In this document: in pieces, positions 8,132 through 14,488 of the stretch
Position numbering within the stretch: the first letter of the stretch is position 1
Layout of the letters: each line of letters opens with the position of its first letter
Notes under the pieces: model-generated
The model's database searches: none
The model's input: the letters and a program-made list of their open reading frames with translations, nothing else
What the model was told of the DNA's origin: nothing
Made by a program: the position numbers and the translations under genes
Origin: Nanobdellota archaeon
GTDB lineage: Archaea > Nanobdellota > Nanobdellia > SCGC-AAA011-G17 > GW2011-AR20
Direction: 5' to 3'
DNA length: 15,225 bases
Assembly: GCA_018819375.1 (NCBI GenBank)
Contig: JAHJQH010000037.1
Span: forward strand, 1 to 15,225

Positions 8132-8148
8132 CGAAAACTATTTATAAG
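8132..8148 (+). promoter_or_regulatory. BRE plus TATA box of the KamA-family gene (leaderless)
   Basis: CGAAAAC (BRE-like, 8132-8138) is followed by TTTATAAG (8141-8148). The TATA centre at about 8144 is 25 bases from the ATG at 8169, the classic spacing to an archaeal transcription start, so the mRNA probably begins at the start codon. No ribosome binding site precedes the ATG, which fits a leaderless message. Confidence 0.75.
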
Positions 8149-8168
8149 ATTACTTATTTTATTATCTT

Positions 8169-9968
8169 ATGAAAAAAGAAATCAATTTGTCTAAGCAAAA
8201 ACTTATTGACCTTTTATTTTGTGAAGATGCGAAGATAAAGAACATATTTAGCAACGCTTCTGATTTAAATGAATTAAGAGAGAAGTTATTTAATTATTTA
8301 AATGACTTAGAGCGAAATTATTTTAATATTTATTCTCATAAGTATTCTGACAAGACACATATAATAGAAAGAAATAATGCTAAAGAGTGTATAAGGGTTT
8401 TCAAAAATATAATAAGAACCGAAAACGAAGAACTTAGTGGTTTTTCTGCATTGAACATTTTATTTAAAGTTTATAATAAAGACAAAAACTCAATTAATGA
8501 AATCGGGAACGGATTTTTATCAGAAATTTTATTTTTAATAAGGGGCATGAATGAAAAATTCTACTTATTGGACACAGAAGTTTTACCCTCGAATGAGATT
8601 ACTGCAAAAACAAGATGTAAAATTCTTGATGAATACGCACAAAAAATGTTAAATCATTTTAAGAATTTTAGGAAGGGAACAGATGAAGAAAGTATCAAAA
8701 ATCAAAAAAGTGCCAAAAATAAAATATTAAAACATTTTTCTGCAACAGAAGAGGATTGGAAAAATTACAAATGGCATCTAAACCACATAATCCGGGATTA
8801 TAAAACCCTTTCAGAATTAATAAAACTTGAAGAGGACGAAATTCAAGGAATAAAAGAAGCAGAAAAGAATGGAATTCCTTTTCAGATAACCCCCTATTAT
8901 CTTACATTGTTTAATGAGGATGGCAGAGATAAAAACGATCGTCTAGTCAGAGCACAAGTGATTCCTAGTAAAGAATACTGCATTAATGTTACTGTGAACA
9001 AGACTAAGAAAATAGATATGGATTTTATGGGAGAGAAATCAACCAGCCCCATAGATGGGATTACTAGAAGATATCCGAATATTGTTATATTGAAGCCTTT
9101 TGATTCTTGCCCTCAAATTTGTGTTTATTGCCAAAGGAATTGGGAAATTAAAGATATTCAAGACACTGTTATTTCATCTGATAAAATACAAGATGCAATC
9201 AATTGGATTAAAAAAAATAAATATATTACAGAAGTTTTAGTTACTGGCGGGGATCCATTAACGCTGGACAATGAATATATCCGTTTACTATTGGAAAAAT
9301 TAAATAAGATAAAGCACATTGAGCGAATAAGAATCGGTACAAGGGTTTTGGTAACATTACCATATAGAATAGATAGCGGATTCGTAAAAATTTTAAGACG
9401 GTTCAATAAATTAGGTAAGAAAGAGATTTGCATAGTAACTCATTTTGAAGATGCTTCAGAAATAACCCCTGATGTCTTAGATGCTGTTAAAAAGATAAAA
9501 AAAGCAGGGATTAGCATATATAATCAACAAGTATTCACATATTTTAACAGTTTTAAATATCAAACTTGTTTTTTAAGAAAAACTTTAAAACTATCTGGGA
9601 TAAACCCATATTATTCATTTAATATGAAGGGTAAAGAAGAAACTAGGGAGTTTAGGGTTCCTATTGCAAGAATTGAACAAGAAAGGAAAGAGGAAACTAG
9701 ACTTCTTCCAGGTATTGTAAGAACTGACAAATCTGTTTTTAATGTTCCCAAACTAGGAAAATCCCATTTGCAATCACGGCAGGATCATGAAATAATTATG
9801 ATTCTTCAAGATGGAAGCAGAATTTACCGATTCTATCCTTGGGAATCTATGTTACTTTTAATTGAAGATTATTTATATACTGATGTTCCAATATATGCTT
9901 ATTTAAAAAGACTTGAACATGATGGGGAAGATGTTGAAGAATACAAGAGTATATGGTACTATTTTTAA
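8169..9968 (+). CDS. KamA-family radical SAM aminomutase, glutamate 2,3-aminomutase-like pocket
   Basis: A 599-residue PLP- and SAM-dependent aminomutase-like enzyme. Residues 1-190 are a charged, mostly helical extension absent from typical lysine 2,3-aminomutases (about 420 residues). The conserved core follows: YKWHLNHII (200-208), TPYYLTL (241-247), GITRRYPN (297-304), cluster motif C314-PQI-C318-VY-C321, TGGDPLTL (359-366), and GTRVLVTLPYR (390-400). PYY...FR aligns without gaps to the lysine enzyme from memory: the Asp293 position is Lys487, the Asp330 position is Asn525, and Lys531 matches the PLP lysine (Lys337). Lys plus Asn at these places is what I recall for glutamate 2,3-aminomutase, so beta-glutamate, a compatible solute, is a plausible product. 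It is transcribed alone from a leaderless promoter and looks more A-rich than the glycan genes, hinting at transfer. Confidence 0.85.
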   Translation: MKKEINLSKQKLIDLLFCEDAKIKNIFSNASDLNELREKLFNYLNDLERNYFNIYSHKYSDKTHIIERNNAKECIRVFKNIIRTENEELSGFSALNILFKVYNKDKNSINEIGNGFLSEILFLIRGMNEKFYLLDTEVLPSNEITAKTRCKILDEYAQKMLNHFKNFRKGTDEESIKNQKSAKNKILKHFSATEEDWKNYKWHLNHIIRDYKTLSELIKLEEDEIQGIKEAEKNGIPFQITPYYLTLFNEDGRDKNDRLVRAQVIPSKEYCINVTVNKTKKIDMDFMGEKSTSPIDGITRRYPNIVILKPFDSCPQICVYCQRNWEIKDIQDTVISSDKIQDAINWIKKNKYITEVLVTGGDPLTLDNEYIRLLLEKLNKIKHIERIRIGTRVLVTLPYRIDSGFVKILRRFNKLGKKEICIVTHFEDASEITPDVLDAVKKIKKAGISIYNQQVFTYFNSFKYQTCFLRKTLKLSGINPYYSFNMKGKEETREFRVPIARIEQERKEETRLLPGIVRTDKSVFNVPKLGKSHLQSRQDHEIIMILQDGSRIYRFYPWESMLLLIEDYLYTDVPIYAYLKRLEHDGEDVEEYKSIWYYF

Positions 9969-10009
9969 CTCCTTAAATCTTGCACGCCCCCCCACGAAAC
10001 GACGACTAA

Positions 10010-10240
10010 AATTGTCCCCCTGATACTTGTTCTTTATGGCTTACTTTGTTCGCTTGATGGAACGACTACCACTAAACTTTAACTCTTCGGTTTTCCTTCG
10101 GGACGTTGCACTAAAATTCAATCCCTATCGGGAGAGCATAACATCGATTAAGAGATTACGTTCAGTTGCACCTCGTTACACCTAAACTCCTTACTACGCT
10201 CGGAACTTCTTTTAATTTCACACGTTAGTTTCAATCGTCG
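10010..10240. repeat. Intergenic repeat, copy A (longer)
   Basis: Two blocks match copy B (about 11050-11200). Block 1 is TGATACTTGTTCTTTATG at 10021-10038, with GGAAC 38 bases after its first base. Block 2 is CTCC-TTACT-CGCTC-GAA, then CTTTTA, then GTTAGTTT-AAT at 10187-10235. About 120 bases between the blocks are only weakly matched in copy B, which looks shortened. Both copies have the same orientation and bracket the Gln-rich secreted-protein gene. Confidence 0.6.
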
Positions 10241-10270
10241 TGTAGATGTGTTAAAAGGGATAACCGCCCT

Positions 10271-10302
10271 AAAAAATTAAAAATAAAAGAAATAGAAAAA
10301 AA
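10271..10302 (-). terminator. T-rich terminator-like tracts after the Gln-rich gene
   Basis: Reading the minus strand past the stop codon there are runs of seven T (10296-10302) and six T (10271-10276) with further T-rich sequence between. Archaeal termination depends mainly on T-runs, so this is a likely end for the minus-strand transcript. No strong stem is present. Confidence 0.5.
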
Positions 10303-10304
10303 TC

Positions 10305-10967
10305 TTATTCCTCAGATTCACTTGCCAAAAAAGCCCACCAAGGTTTTTTGGATTGAATAACTTCTCCATTTTCTGCATCTACTTGTGCTTGTACCTGCAT
10401 TTTTGTCTTGAACAATCCTAGAAATCTATATTGCTTTTGAACTTTTATTTCATAAGCTACTTTTACCTGTTCCCCTTGTCCAACTTCTTTTAATTCAATA
10501 GAACATCCTTCTTCTTCAACACAATTTTTTAATCTTAAGCTTTGTAATGCAGTTTCAGAGGCAGTATTTGGCATAACTTTGATTTCCGCATTTTTTCCAT
10601 TACTTAATTTTACCTGTAATTTTGTTTTATTTTGAACTTGTTTTTGTGTTAAATTAAGACCATAATTTGCAGAAACACCATTAACCTTCAATTGCATTTG
10701 ATTATTCGCCTTTTCTTGAATCATCATTTGCTGTCCACCTTCTCCCATATAACTACCCTCTCTAACTCTCTGTTGATTTTGTAGATTAGTTTCTTCTCCT
10801 TGATTTTGAGTATCTACTTCTAAACCCCGACCTGTTCCTTGCCCCGCTTCTTTAGTCTCAGGATTTTCAATTCCTGTTCCAGGTTCATATATACCTTGCT
10901 GTCCTTGAGCTAAAACTAAAGAACACATCAAGATACAGACAATTAAGCTTAATAATATCTTTTTCAT
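10305..10967 (-). CDS. Secreted Gln-rich protein of unknown function
   Basis: A 220-residue exported protein. Seen: a classic signal peptide (MKK, hydrophobic 4-18, cleavage likely after LVLA at 17-20). Then comes a low-complexity Gln/Gly/Glu region (21-82); then a repeating-strand region with QMQLKVNGVSANYGL (90-104) and IKVMPNTASETAL (129-141). One Cys pair, C149 and C155, could form a disulfide. The conserved-looking tail is YRFLGLFKTKMQVQAQVD (180-197), ENGEVIQSKKPWWAFLA (199-215) and an acidic end. N-glycosylation sequons lie at N105 and N113. I recall similar tails in DPANN archaeal proteins of unknown function but cannot name a family. The gene stands alone, with a strong promoter and a good ribosome binding site. 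Confidence 0.85.
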   Translation of the reverse strand: MKKILLSLIVCILMCSLVLAQGQQGIYEPGTGIENPETKEAGQGTGRGLEVDTQNQGEETNLQNQQRVREGSYMGEGGQQMMIQEKANNQMQLKVNGVSANYGLNLTQKQVQNKTKLQVKLSNGKNAEIKVMPNTASETALQSLRLKNCVEEEGCSIELKEVGQGEQVKVAYEIKVQKQYRFLGLFKTKMQVQAQVDAENGEVIQSKKPWWAFLASESEE

Positions 10968-10974
10968 AGGAATT

Positions 10975-10980
10975 CACCTC
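10975..10980 (-). promoter_or_regulatory. Shine-Dalgarno site of the Gln-rich gene
   Basis: On the minus strand GAGGTG lies seven bases before the ATG at 10967, matching the anti-Shine-Dalgarno end of archaeal 16S rRNA. It fixes the start and contrasts with the leaderless genes nearby. Confidence 0.75.
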
Positions 10981-11003
10981 ATTAATATACAATAAACAAT
11001 TGA

Positions 11004-11018
11004 CTATTTAAATCTTTG
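11004..11018 (-). promoter_or_regulatory. BRE plus TATA box of the Gln-rich gene
   Basis: On the minus strand CAAAGA is followed by TTTAAATAG. The TATA centre (about 11008) predicts transcription start near 10982, giving a leader of about 15 bases that just includes the GAGGTG site. Confidence 0.65.
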
Positions 11019-11049
11019 TGCCCAAAATGTGCCACCTTATTTATTTAGA

Positions 11050-11200
11050 AACTCCCTTTTGATATTTGTTCTTGATGTAACACTTATGCTCTTTGGGTGG
11101 AACTGAATTCCTCCCAGTGTTATGCATATATAGACTCGCTGCGCTCTCCCTACATTTCGCTCTGAAAATTTCTTTTATCTACAATGTTAGTTTTAATAAA
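11050..11200. repeat. Intergenic repeat, copy B (shorter)
   Basis: Matches copy A in the same orientation. TGATATTTGTTCTTGATG (11060-11077) is followed by GGAAC 39 bases after its first base. The second block is CTCCCTAC-CGCTC-GAA, then CTTTTA, then GTTAGTTT-AAT (11146-11197). It sits between the promoter of the Gln-rich gene and the 3' end of the deacetylase gene; no gene was found in this 265-base gap. Confidence 0.6.
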
Positions 11201-11232
11201 CTCCGGGTTTTTTTCTTAAAAGTAAATGGTTT

Positions 11233-12975
11233 TTAGTCCTTCGGATATTTTGCCTTATGCAATCCCAAAAAAAAGTTTTTTGCGTTTTTTCCAAGAACCT
11301 GATTATTATAGCCACCTTCCTGAACAACTAGTATAGGAATATCCAGTGAGCCGATTAGAAAACCATTTTTCTTAAAATCCTCAAAATTCAAATCCCACGT
11401 CCCTGTAGGGTCACCTTTTGCTGTGTCAAGACCAAGTGCCACCACCAGAAATTTTGGTTTGAACTGTTTTATTTTTGAAAGGGCGAGTTCTAGAGTTTGC
11501 CTGTATTTTTCACTATCTATTTTTTCATCAAGTGGGAAATTGTGATTGAGATTAATCCCCTCACCCACACCAATTTCATCTTTAAATCCACTAAAATAAG
11601 GATAAGCAAATTTTGGATGCCCGTGTATTGATATCGTTAATACATCACTCCTCTGGTAAAATATGTCCTGCTGACCGTTTCCGTGATGATAATCTATGTC
11701 AAGTATTGCAACTTTCCCGAACTCACTCAAGTAATCTGCCGCAATTGCATTTGAATTGAAGTAGCAAAATCCTCCAAATGATTTTCTCTCGGCATGATGG
11801 CCAGGGGGCCTAACTAATGAGTAGACTAATTTTTTCCCTTCAAGAATTTTTTGTGCACCGCTAAGAGCGCAGTCAACTGCACCTTTTGCTGCAAGATATG
11901 CATTCTTGTTTAAGGGAGTGAATGTGTCTATGCAATAATAACCTGCTCTAACCTCAAGCTCTTTTGGTGGTTTTGTTGCGTTTCTTATTGGAAATACATA
12001 AGGATACACAGATTTTTTAGAATCAAGTGTAGAACATATCTTTTTGAAATATTCAATATAATTCTTGTCATGAATTTTTTGTATATGCTTTTCTGAGAAT
12101 ACTTTTGCAGGGGATTTAACAAAAATGTCTGTTTTTTCTAACTCTTTTTGTATGGATTTTATCCTAACAGGAGACTCGACATAACCCCTTTCAGGAATAT
12201 GGTGTAGAATGTGACTCTCGTTTACTATTAATGTTATTTTTTTGCTTTGATGAATGTCTTCTTGAAGAGTTGGAATCTCTTTTTTTATGTACTTCTTTTC
12301 TCTGAAAAGAACAGGGTCATCAACAAACGAATCTACAACCATATCAATATACTCCTTGCTTACGAGATGAGAGTATTTTCTAACAAGAATTGCCCGTACC
12401 ATATTTTTAGCATCAATGCTCGATAGTGTTTTACTTTTTATCAGACCATCAAACAGGAGATAAGGTGGATTATCATCACCATCTTTTACAGGAGTTTCAT
12501 ATTTTGTGTTAATTATGGGTGTGACACCATATCTTTCATAGAATTTCAATCTTAATCTATTTTCTGCCAAAATCTTCGGGTCTTTGCAAAGCTTCTTATC
12601 ATCTGGCAAACACTCGTAAAATATCCCTATTGCACCAAGGTTTTGAGCCTCTTCTCTCACCCGCTGATAAAGTGCATTCCCTATTCCACTCCTTGAGATA
12701 TTTTTTATTGTTGCCACAAATTCAAGATAACAAAAGTTTAAATCAGATGCATACAATAGAAGTGCAAAGCCCTCAACATCTGTTTTTTTAGTATCTGCAA
12801 CAAAGAGGATGGACCTAAATTTATATTTTAAAGGATTTTTTATTTGTTCAGGAATTTTTTGAATATCTTTCTCTTTTAAGTTGGGAAATCTTGACCTTAA
12901 AATTTCCTGAACCTTTCCGATTGCAGTTTTATTTGCAGGCAAGATACCATCAAAAATTTTTCTGATTCTAAACAT
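11233..12975 (-). CDS. GNAT acetyltransferase-histone deacetylase family fusion
   Basis: A 580-residue two-domain protein. Residues about 1-180 are a GNAT N-acetyltransferase: EFVATIKN (85-92), the acetyl-CoA loop SRSGIGNALYQRV (94-106), and the late motif NRLRLKFYERYGV (139-151). A linker of about 65 residues follows. Residues 245-575 are a zinc deacetylase of the HDAC/acetylpolyamine amidohydrolase family: RPPGHHAE with H393/H394, LDIDYHHGNG with zinc ligands D428 and H430, GLDTAKGDP with D517, and QEGGYN with the catalytic Tyr556. All expected active-site residues are present, so the deacetylase should be active. One chain thus carries opposing acetyl-transfer and acetyl-removal domains; substrate could be a chromatin protein or a polyamine. 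QEGGYN resembles the acetylpolyamine side of the family. Transcribed alone from a divergent promoter. Confidence 0.92.
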   Translation of the reverse strand: MFRIRKIFDGILPANKTAIGKVQEILRSRFPNLKEKDIQKIPEQIKNPLKYKFRSILFVADTKKTDVEGFALLLYASDLNFCYLEFVATIKNISRSGIGNALYQRVREEAQNLGAIGIFYECLPDDKKLCKDPKILAENRLRLKFYERYGVTPIINTKYETPVKDGDDNPPYLLFDGLIKSKTLSSIDAKNMVRAILVRKYSHLVSKEYIDMVVDSFVDDPVLFREKKYIKKEIPTLQEDIHQSKKITLIVNESHILHHIPERGYVESPVRIKSIQKELEKTDIFVKSPAKVFSEKHIQKIHDKNYIEYFKKICSTLDSKKSVYPYVFPIRNATKPPKELEVRAGYYCIDTFTPLNKNAYLAAKGAVDCALSGAQKILEGKKLVYSLVRPPGHHAERKSFGGFCYFNSNAIAADYLSEFGKVAILDIDYHHGNGQQDIFYQRSDVLTISIHGHPKFAYPYFSGFKDEIGVGEGINLNHNFPLDEKIDSEKYRQTLELALSKIKQFKPKFLVVALGLDTAKGDPTGTWDLNFEDFKKNGFLIGSLDIPILVVQEGGYNNQVLGKNAKNFFLGLHKAKYPKD

Positions 12976-12999
12976 AGGAATATAAATAAATTTCCTTGT

Positions 13000-13012
13000 T
13001 TTTAAAGTTTCG
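13000..13012 (-). promoter_or_regulatory. BRE plus TATA box of the GNAT-deacetylase gene
   Basis: On the minus strand CGAAAC is followed directly by TTTAAAAA. The TATA centre (about 13004) predicts transcription start near 12978, only a couple of bases before ATG 12975, and no ribosome binding site is present; probably leaderless. Confidence 0.6.
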
Positions 13013-13117
13013 TAAATAACGACTTTGTAAAAATGATTTGAATGACTTGATGATAAGCAAAAAGTAAACTTGATATTCTCTCGTTATGGGTGGGCAAGTT
13101 TTTCACAGAATTCATAA

Positions 13118-13135
13118 ACCGAAACACTTATATAA
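13118..13135 (+). promoter_or_regulatory. BRE plus TATA box of the acidic repeat protein gene (leaderless)
   Basis: ACCGAAAC (13118-13125) is followed by CTTATATAA (13127-13135). The TATA centre at about 13131 is 26 bases before ATG 13157, so transcription should begin at that ATG. This is the main reason for choosing the acidic frame over the overlapping basic one. Confidence 0.7.
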
Positions 13136-13156
13136 TTTCCATAAACCCCTTTTACT

Positions 13157-13390
13157 ATGGAAGAAGAAAATAAAAAACCGGAAGAGACTACTGAAACTAA
13201 TTCAGAAAGTCAAACAGAAGAAAAAGAAGACGAGAAGACAGAAGAAGAAGACGAAAAGACAGAAGAAGAAGACGAAAAGACAGAAGAAGAAGAGAAGACA
13301 GAAGACGAAAAGACAGAAGAAGAGACTGAAGAGAAAACAGAAGAAGACGAGAAGACAGAAGAAGAAGACGAGAAGACAGAAGAAAAATAA
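13157..13390 (+). CDS. Very acidic heptad-repeat protein of unknown function
   Basis: A 77-residue protein made almost only of E, K, T and D. After a short lead (MEEENKKPEETTETNSE) it repeats units like DEKTEEE and TEEDEKT to the end, encoded by near-identical 21-base blocks of GACGAAAAGACAGAAGAAGAA type. There is no signal peptide, hydrophobic segment or Cys; it should be cytoplasmic, disordered or a charged single helix. A leaderless promoter placed exactly at its ATG supports it. The same DNA is open in a second frame, giving a Lys/Arg/Gln-rich 133-residue reading (13086-13487). That frame starts upstream of the TATA box and is probably a by-product of the repeats. A T-run at 13468-13474 may end the transcript. 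Function unknown; a nucleic-acid mimic or protein buffer are only guesses. Confidence 0.6.
   Translation: MEEENKKPEETTETNSESQTEEKEDEKTEEEDEKTEEEDEKTEEEEKTEDEKTEEETEEKTEEDEKTEEEDEKTEEK
13193..13387 (+). repeat. Purine-only low-complexity repeat (GAAGAAGACGARAAGACA type)
   Basis: About nine imperfect copies of an 18-21 base purine-rich unit inside the acidic gene. Copy number is likely to vary by slippage or recombination. Confidence 0.75.
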
Positions 13391-13467
13391 ACAACTTGAC
13401 AGAGTCAAGAACAAACTTCTGATTAAGCCAAACTTATACTTGAATGGGTATATCTTCTGTAAATCTA

Positions 13468-13474
13468 TTTTTTT
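13468..13474 (+). terminator. T-run after the acidic gene
   Basis: Seven consecutive T, 78 bases past the stop codon, in an otherwise gene-free stretch. It fits an archaeal T-run terminator but has no stem. Confidence 0.35.
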
Positions 13475-13486
13475 GGTTATGTGCTA

Positions 13487-13537
13487 GATTGAACTCTTTC
13501 GCAACTTCATTGCTATCGCAAAAACTTCCCTAAATCT
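13487..13537. repeat. Weak repeat flanking the HTH-MNT module, copy C
   Basis: Shares GATTGA, ACTTC and AAAACT-CCC-TAAATCT in the same order with 14489-14536. The two lie on either side of the HTH-nucleotidyltransferase/HEPN-remnant module. The match is gapped and in AT-rich DNA. Confidence 0.3.
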
Positions 13538-13624
13538 AAACAAAGAAGTAGTTGTCTAATGTATTGTTTAAAAAACAAGATTCTTGATTATTCCTTTGAA
13601 AGATTATGGAATGACAAAAGGGAA

Positions 13625-13642
13625 TCGAAAAGTTTATATACT
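13625..13642 (+). promoter_or_regulatory. BRE plus TATA box of the HTH-nucleotidyltransferase gene
   Basis: TCGAAAAG (BRE-like) is followed by TTTATATAC. The TATA centre (about 13636) predicts a start near 13662, inside the operator-like repeats, and a leader of about 19 bases to ATG 13681. Confidence 0.65.
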
Positions 13643-13644
13643 AA

Positions 13645-13674
13645 AGTGAATAACACTATTCATTAAGTGAATAA
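13645..13674 (+). promoter_or_regulatory. Operator-like site: inverted and direct half-sites over the transcription start
   Basis: TGAATA-ACAC-TATTCA (13647-13662) is a perfect six-base inverted repeat. AGTGAATAA occurs at 13645-13653 and again at 13666-13674, exactly 21 bases (two helical turns) apart. The three half-sites lie between the TATA box and the start codon, so a bound protein would block transcription. The gene product has its own HTH domain, so autorepression is likely. Confidence 0.6.
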
Positions 13675-13680
13675 TTGAAA

Positions 13681-14301
13681 ATGAGACAAAAAACCCTGCT
13701 AAAGATTATAAGACTAATGAGGACTAAACTAGCTGGGGGATTTACTATCTTAGAGATATCTAAAAAACTGAAAATAGGGTATCGCCCTGCTTATAACCAT
13801 ATAAGCGAAATGGAAGATGAAGAAATCATAAAAATAGAGAAAATAGGAGGGGCTAAACAATGTTCATTAAACCTCCCTAATCCAAAGACAAGGCATTTTC
13901 TAGAATCTTTGGATATTCTAAAAAAAGAAGAGTTATATAAGGAAAATCCAAGACTAAAACTAATAGACAACTTAATTTCTAAATTAATGGAAAGGTTTAT
14001 GTCTAAAATACATTCCATTATTTTGTTTGGAAGCTATGCAAAAGGGATATCAGTAAAACAATCTGATATTGACCTTCTATTTGTGGTAAGTAATATAAAA
14101 GACAAAAACTTAAGGGAATCAATAGAAAGAGAGAGTGCAGCTTATAAATACTCGCATAATATAAAAATAAACTCTTTAATTACGAATATTGAAGAATTCA
14201 AAAAGATGTTAAATTCAAAAGAATTAAATGTTGGCAAAGAAGTAAAAGAGCATGGGATATCTTTGTATGGGCATGAAATCTTTTGGAGAATTATAGGATG
14301 A
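13681..14301 (+). CDS. HTH-minimal nucleotidyltransferase (MNT antitoxin-like)
   Basis: A 206-residue fusion of a winged helix-turn-helix (about 1-70) and a minimal nucleotidyltransferase (about 95-205). Seen: ISKKLKIGYRPAYNHISEM (26-44) as the recognition-helix region, IIKIEKIGG as the wing, then IILFGSYAKG (113-122) with GS at 117-118 and SDIDLL with D129 and D131. This is the GSX10DXD signature. A third Asp normally found in a later strand is not evident; IKINSLIT (161-168) has Asn there, as in some HTH-bearing relatives. In HEPN/MNT toxin-antitoxin pairs the MNT protein neutralises the HEPN RNase, in studied cases by adding AMP. ATG 13681 is preferred over in-frame TTG 13675. The next reading frame is a broken HEPN remnant, so this is an orphan antitoxin-like gene, probably autoregulated through the operator-like site. 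Confidence 0.85.
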   Translation: MRQKTLLKIIRLMRTKLAGGFTILEISKKLKIGYRPAYNHISEMEDEEIIKIEKIGGAKQCSLNLPNPKTRHFLESLDILKKEELYKENPRLKLIDNLISKLMERFMSKIHSIILFGSYAKGISVKQSDIDLLFVVSNIKDKNLRESIERESAAYKYSHNIKINSLITNIEEFKKMLNSKELNVGKEVKEHGISLYGHEIFWRIIG

Positions 14302-14463
14302 AAAGCTCTAACTGAGAACCTTATAACAAAATTGATTCAAACAAAAACAAAAAGAGAAATTGCTCAATATGATGCAACTCCTTCAATTACAAGAGAGATG
14401 GCTAAGACATCTTTAAATGATGCTGATGAGTTTATAACAAAGATTGAAGAAATCTTGAGTTAG
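14298..14463 (+). pseudogene. Remnant of a HEPN toxin-like gene
   Basis: The MNT stop overlaps an ATG (ATGA), the usual junction in MNT-HEPN operons. From that ATG the frame stops after five codons. Removing one A from the AAAA after the ATG restores MKALTENLITKLIQTK and keeps the frame open to the TAG at 14461. The tail, QYDATPSITREMAKTSLND then ADEFITKIEEILS, resembles the last helix of HEPN proteins, which often ends in DAxxFIxxIExxL. At about 55 residues it is under half the usual length; the central helices with the RX4-6H RNase motif are missing. So there is a one-base frameshift plus a large internal deletion. The 53-codon stretch also follows the MNT stop in the same frame. HEPN identity rests on context and this tail; moderate confidence. 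Confidence 0.6.
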
Positions 14464-14488
14464 GGTTTTGTTGCAAAACTTTGTTCCT

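Larger units (their letters stand above)
9969..10304. other. 336-base gap without a gene between the KamA-like gene and the Gln-rich gene
   Basis: No open frame of note on either strand. It holds a run of seven C (9987-9993), a second C-rich stretch (10016-10020), copy A of an intergenic repeat (about 10010-10240), small hairpins such as TCCC-TATC-GGGA near 10129-10140, and A-rich tracts that act as T-runs for the minus-strand gene. GC content is visibly patchy compared with the genes around it. Confidence 0.7.

Noticed and set aside
8114..9993. Terminal inverted repeats of a transposon around the KamA-like gene
   Set aside because: Beyond the G7/C7 runs the flanking bases do not pair, there is no transposase and no target duplication; kept only as a weak composition note.
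9969..10304. tRNA or CRISPR repeats in the gene-free gap
   Set aside because: No T-arm-like GGTTCAANYCC sequence, no cloverleaf, and no regularly spaced identical repeats.
13045..13060. TTGATGAT as a C box
   Set aside because: No D box follows within a usable distance.
13086..13487. 133-residue Lys/Arg/Gln-rich frame overlapping the acidic gene
   Set aside because: It begins upstream of a well-placed TATA box, has no ribosome binding site, and its composition is what the purine repeat gives in a shifted frame. The acidic frame starts exactly where transcription should.
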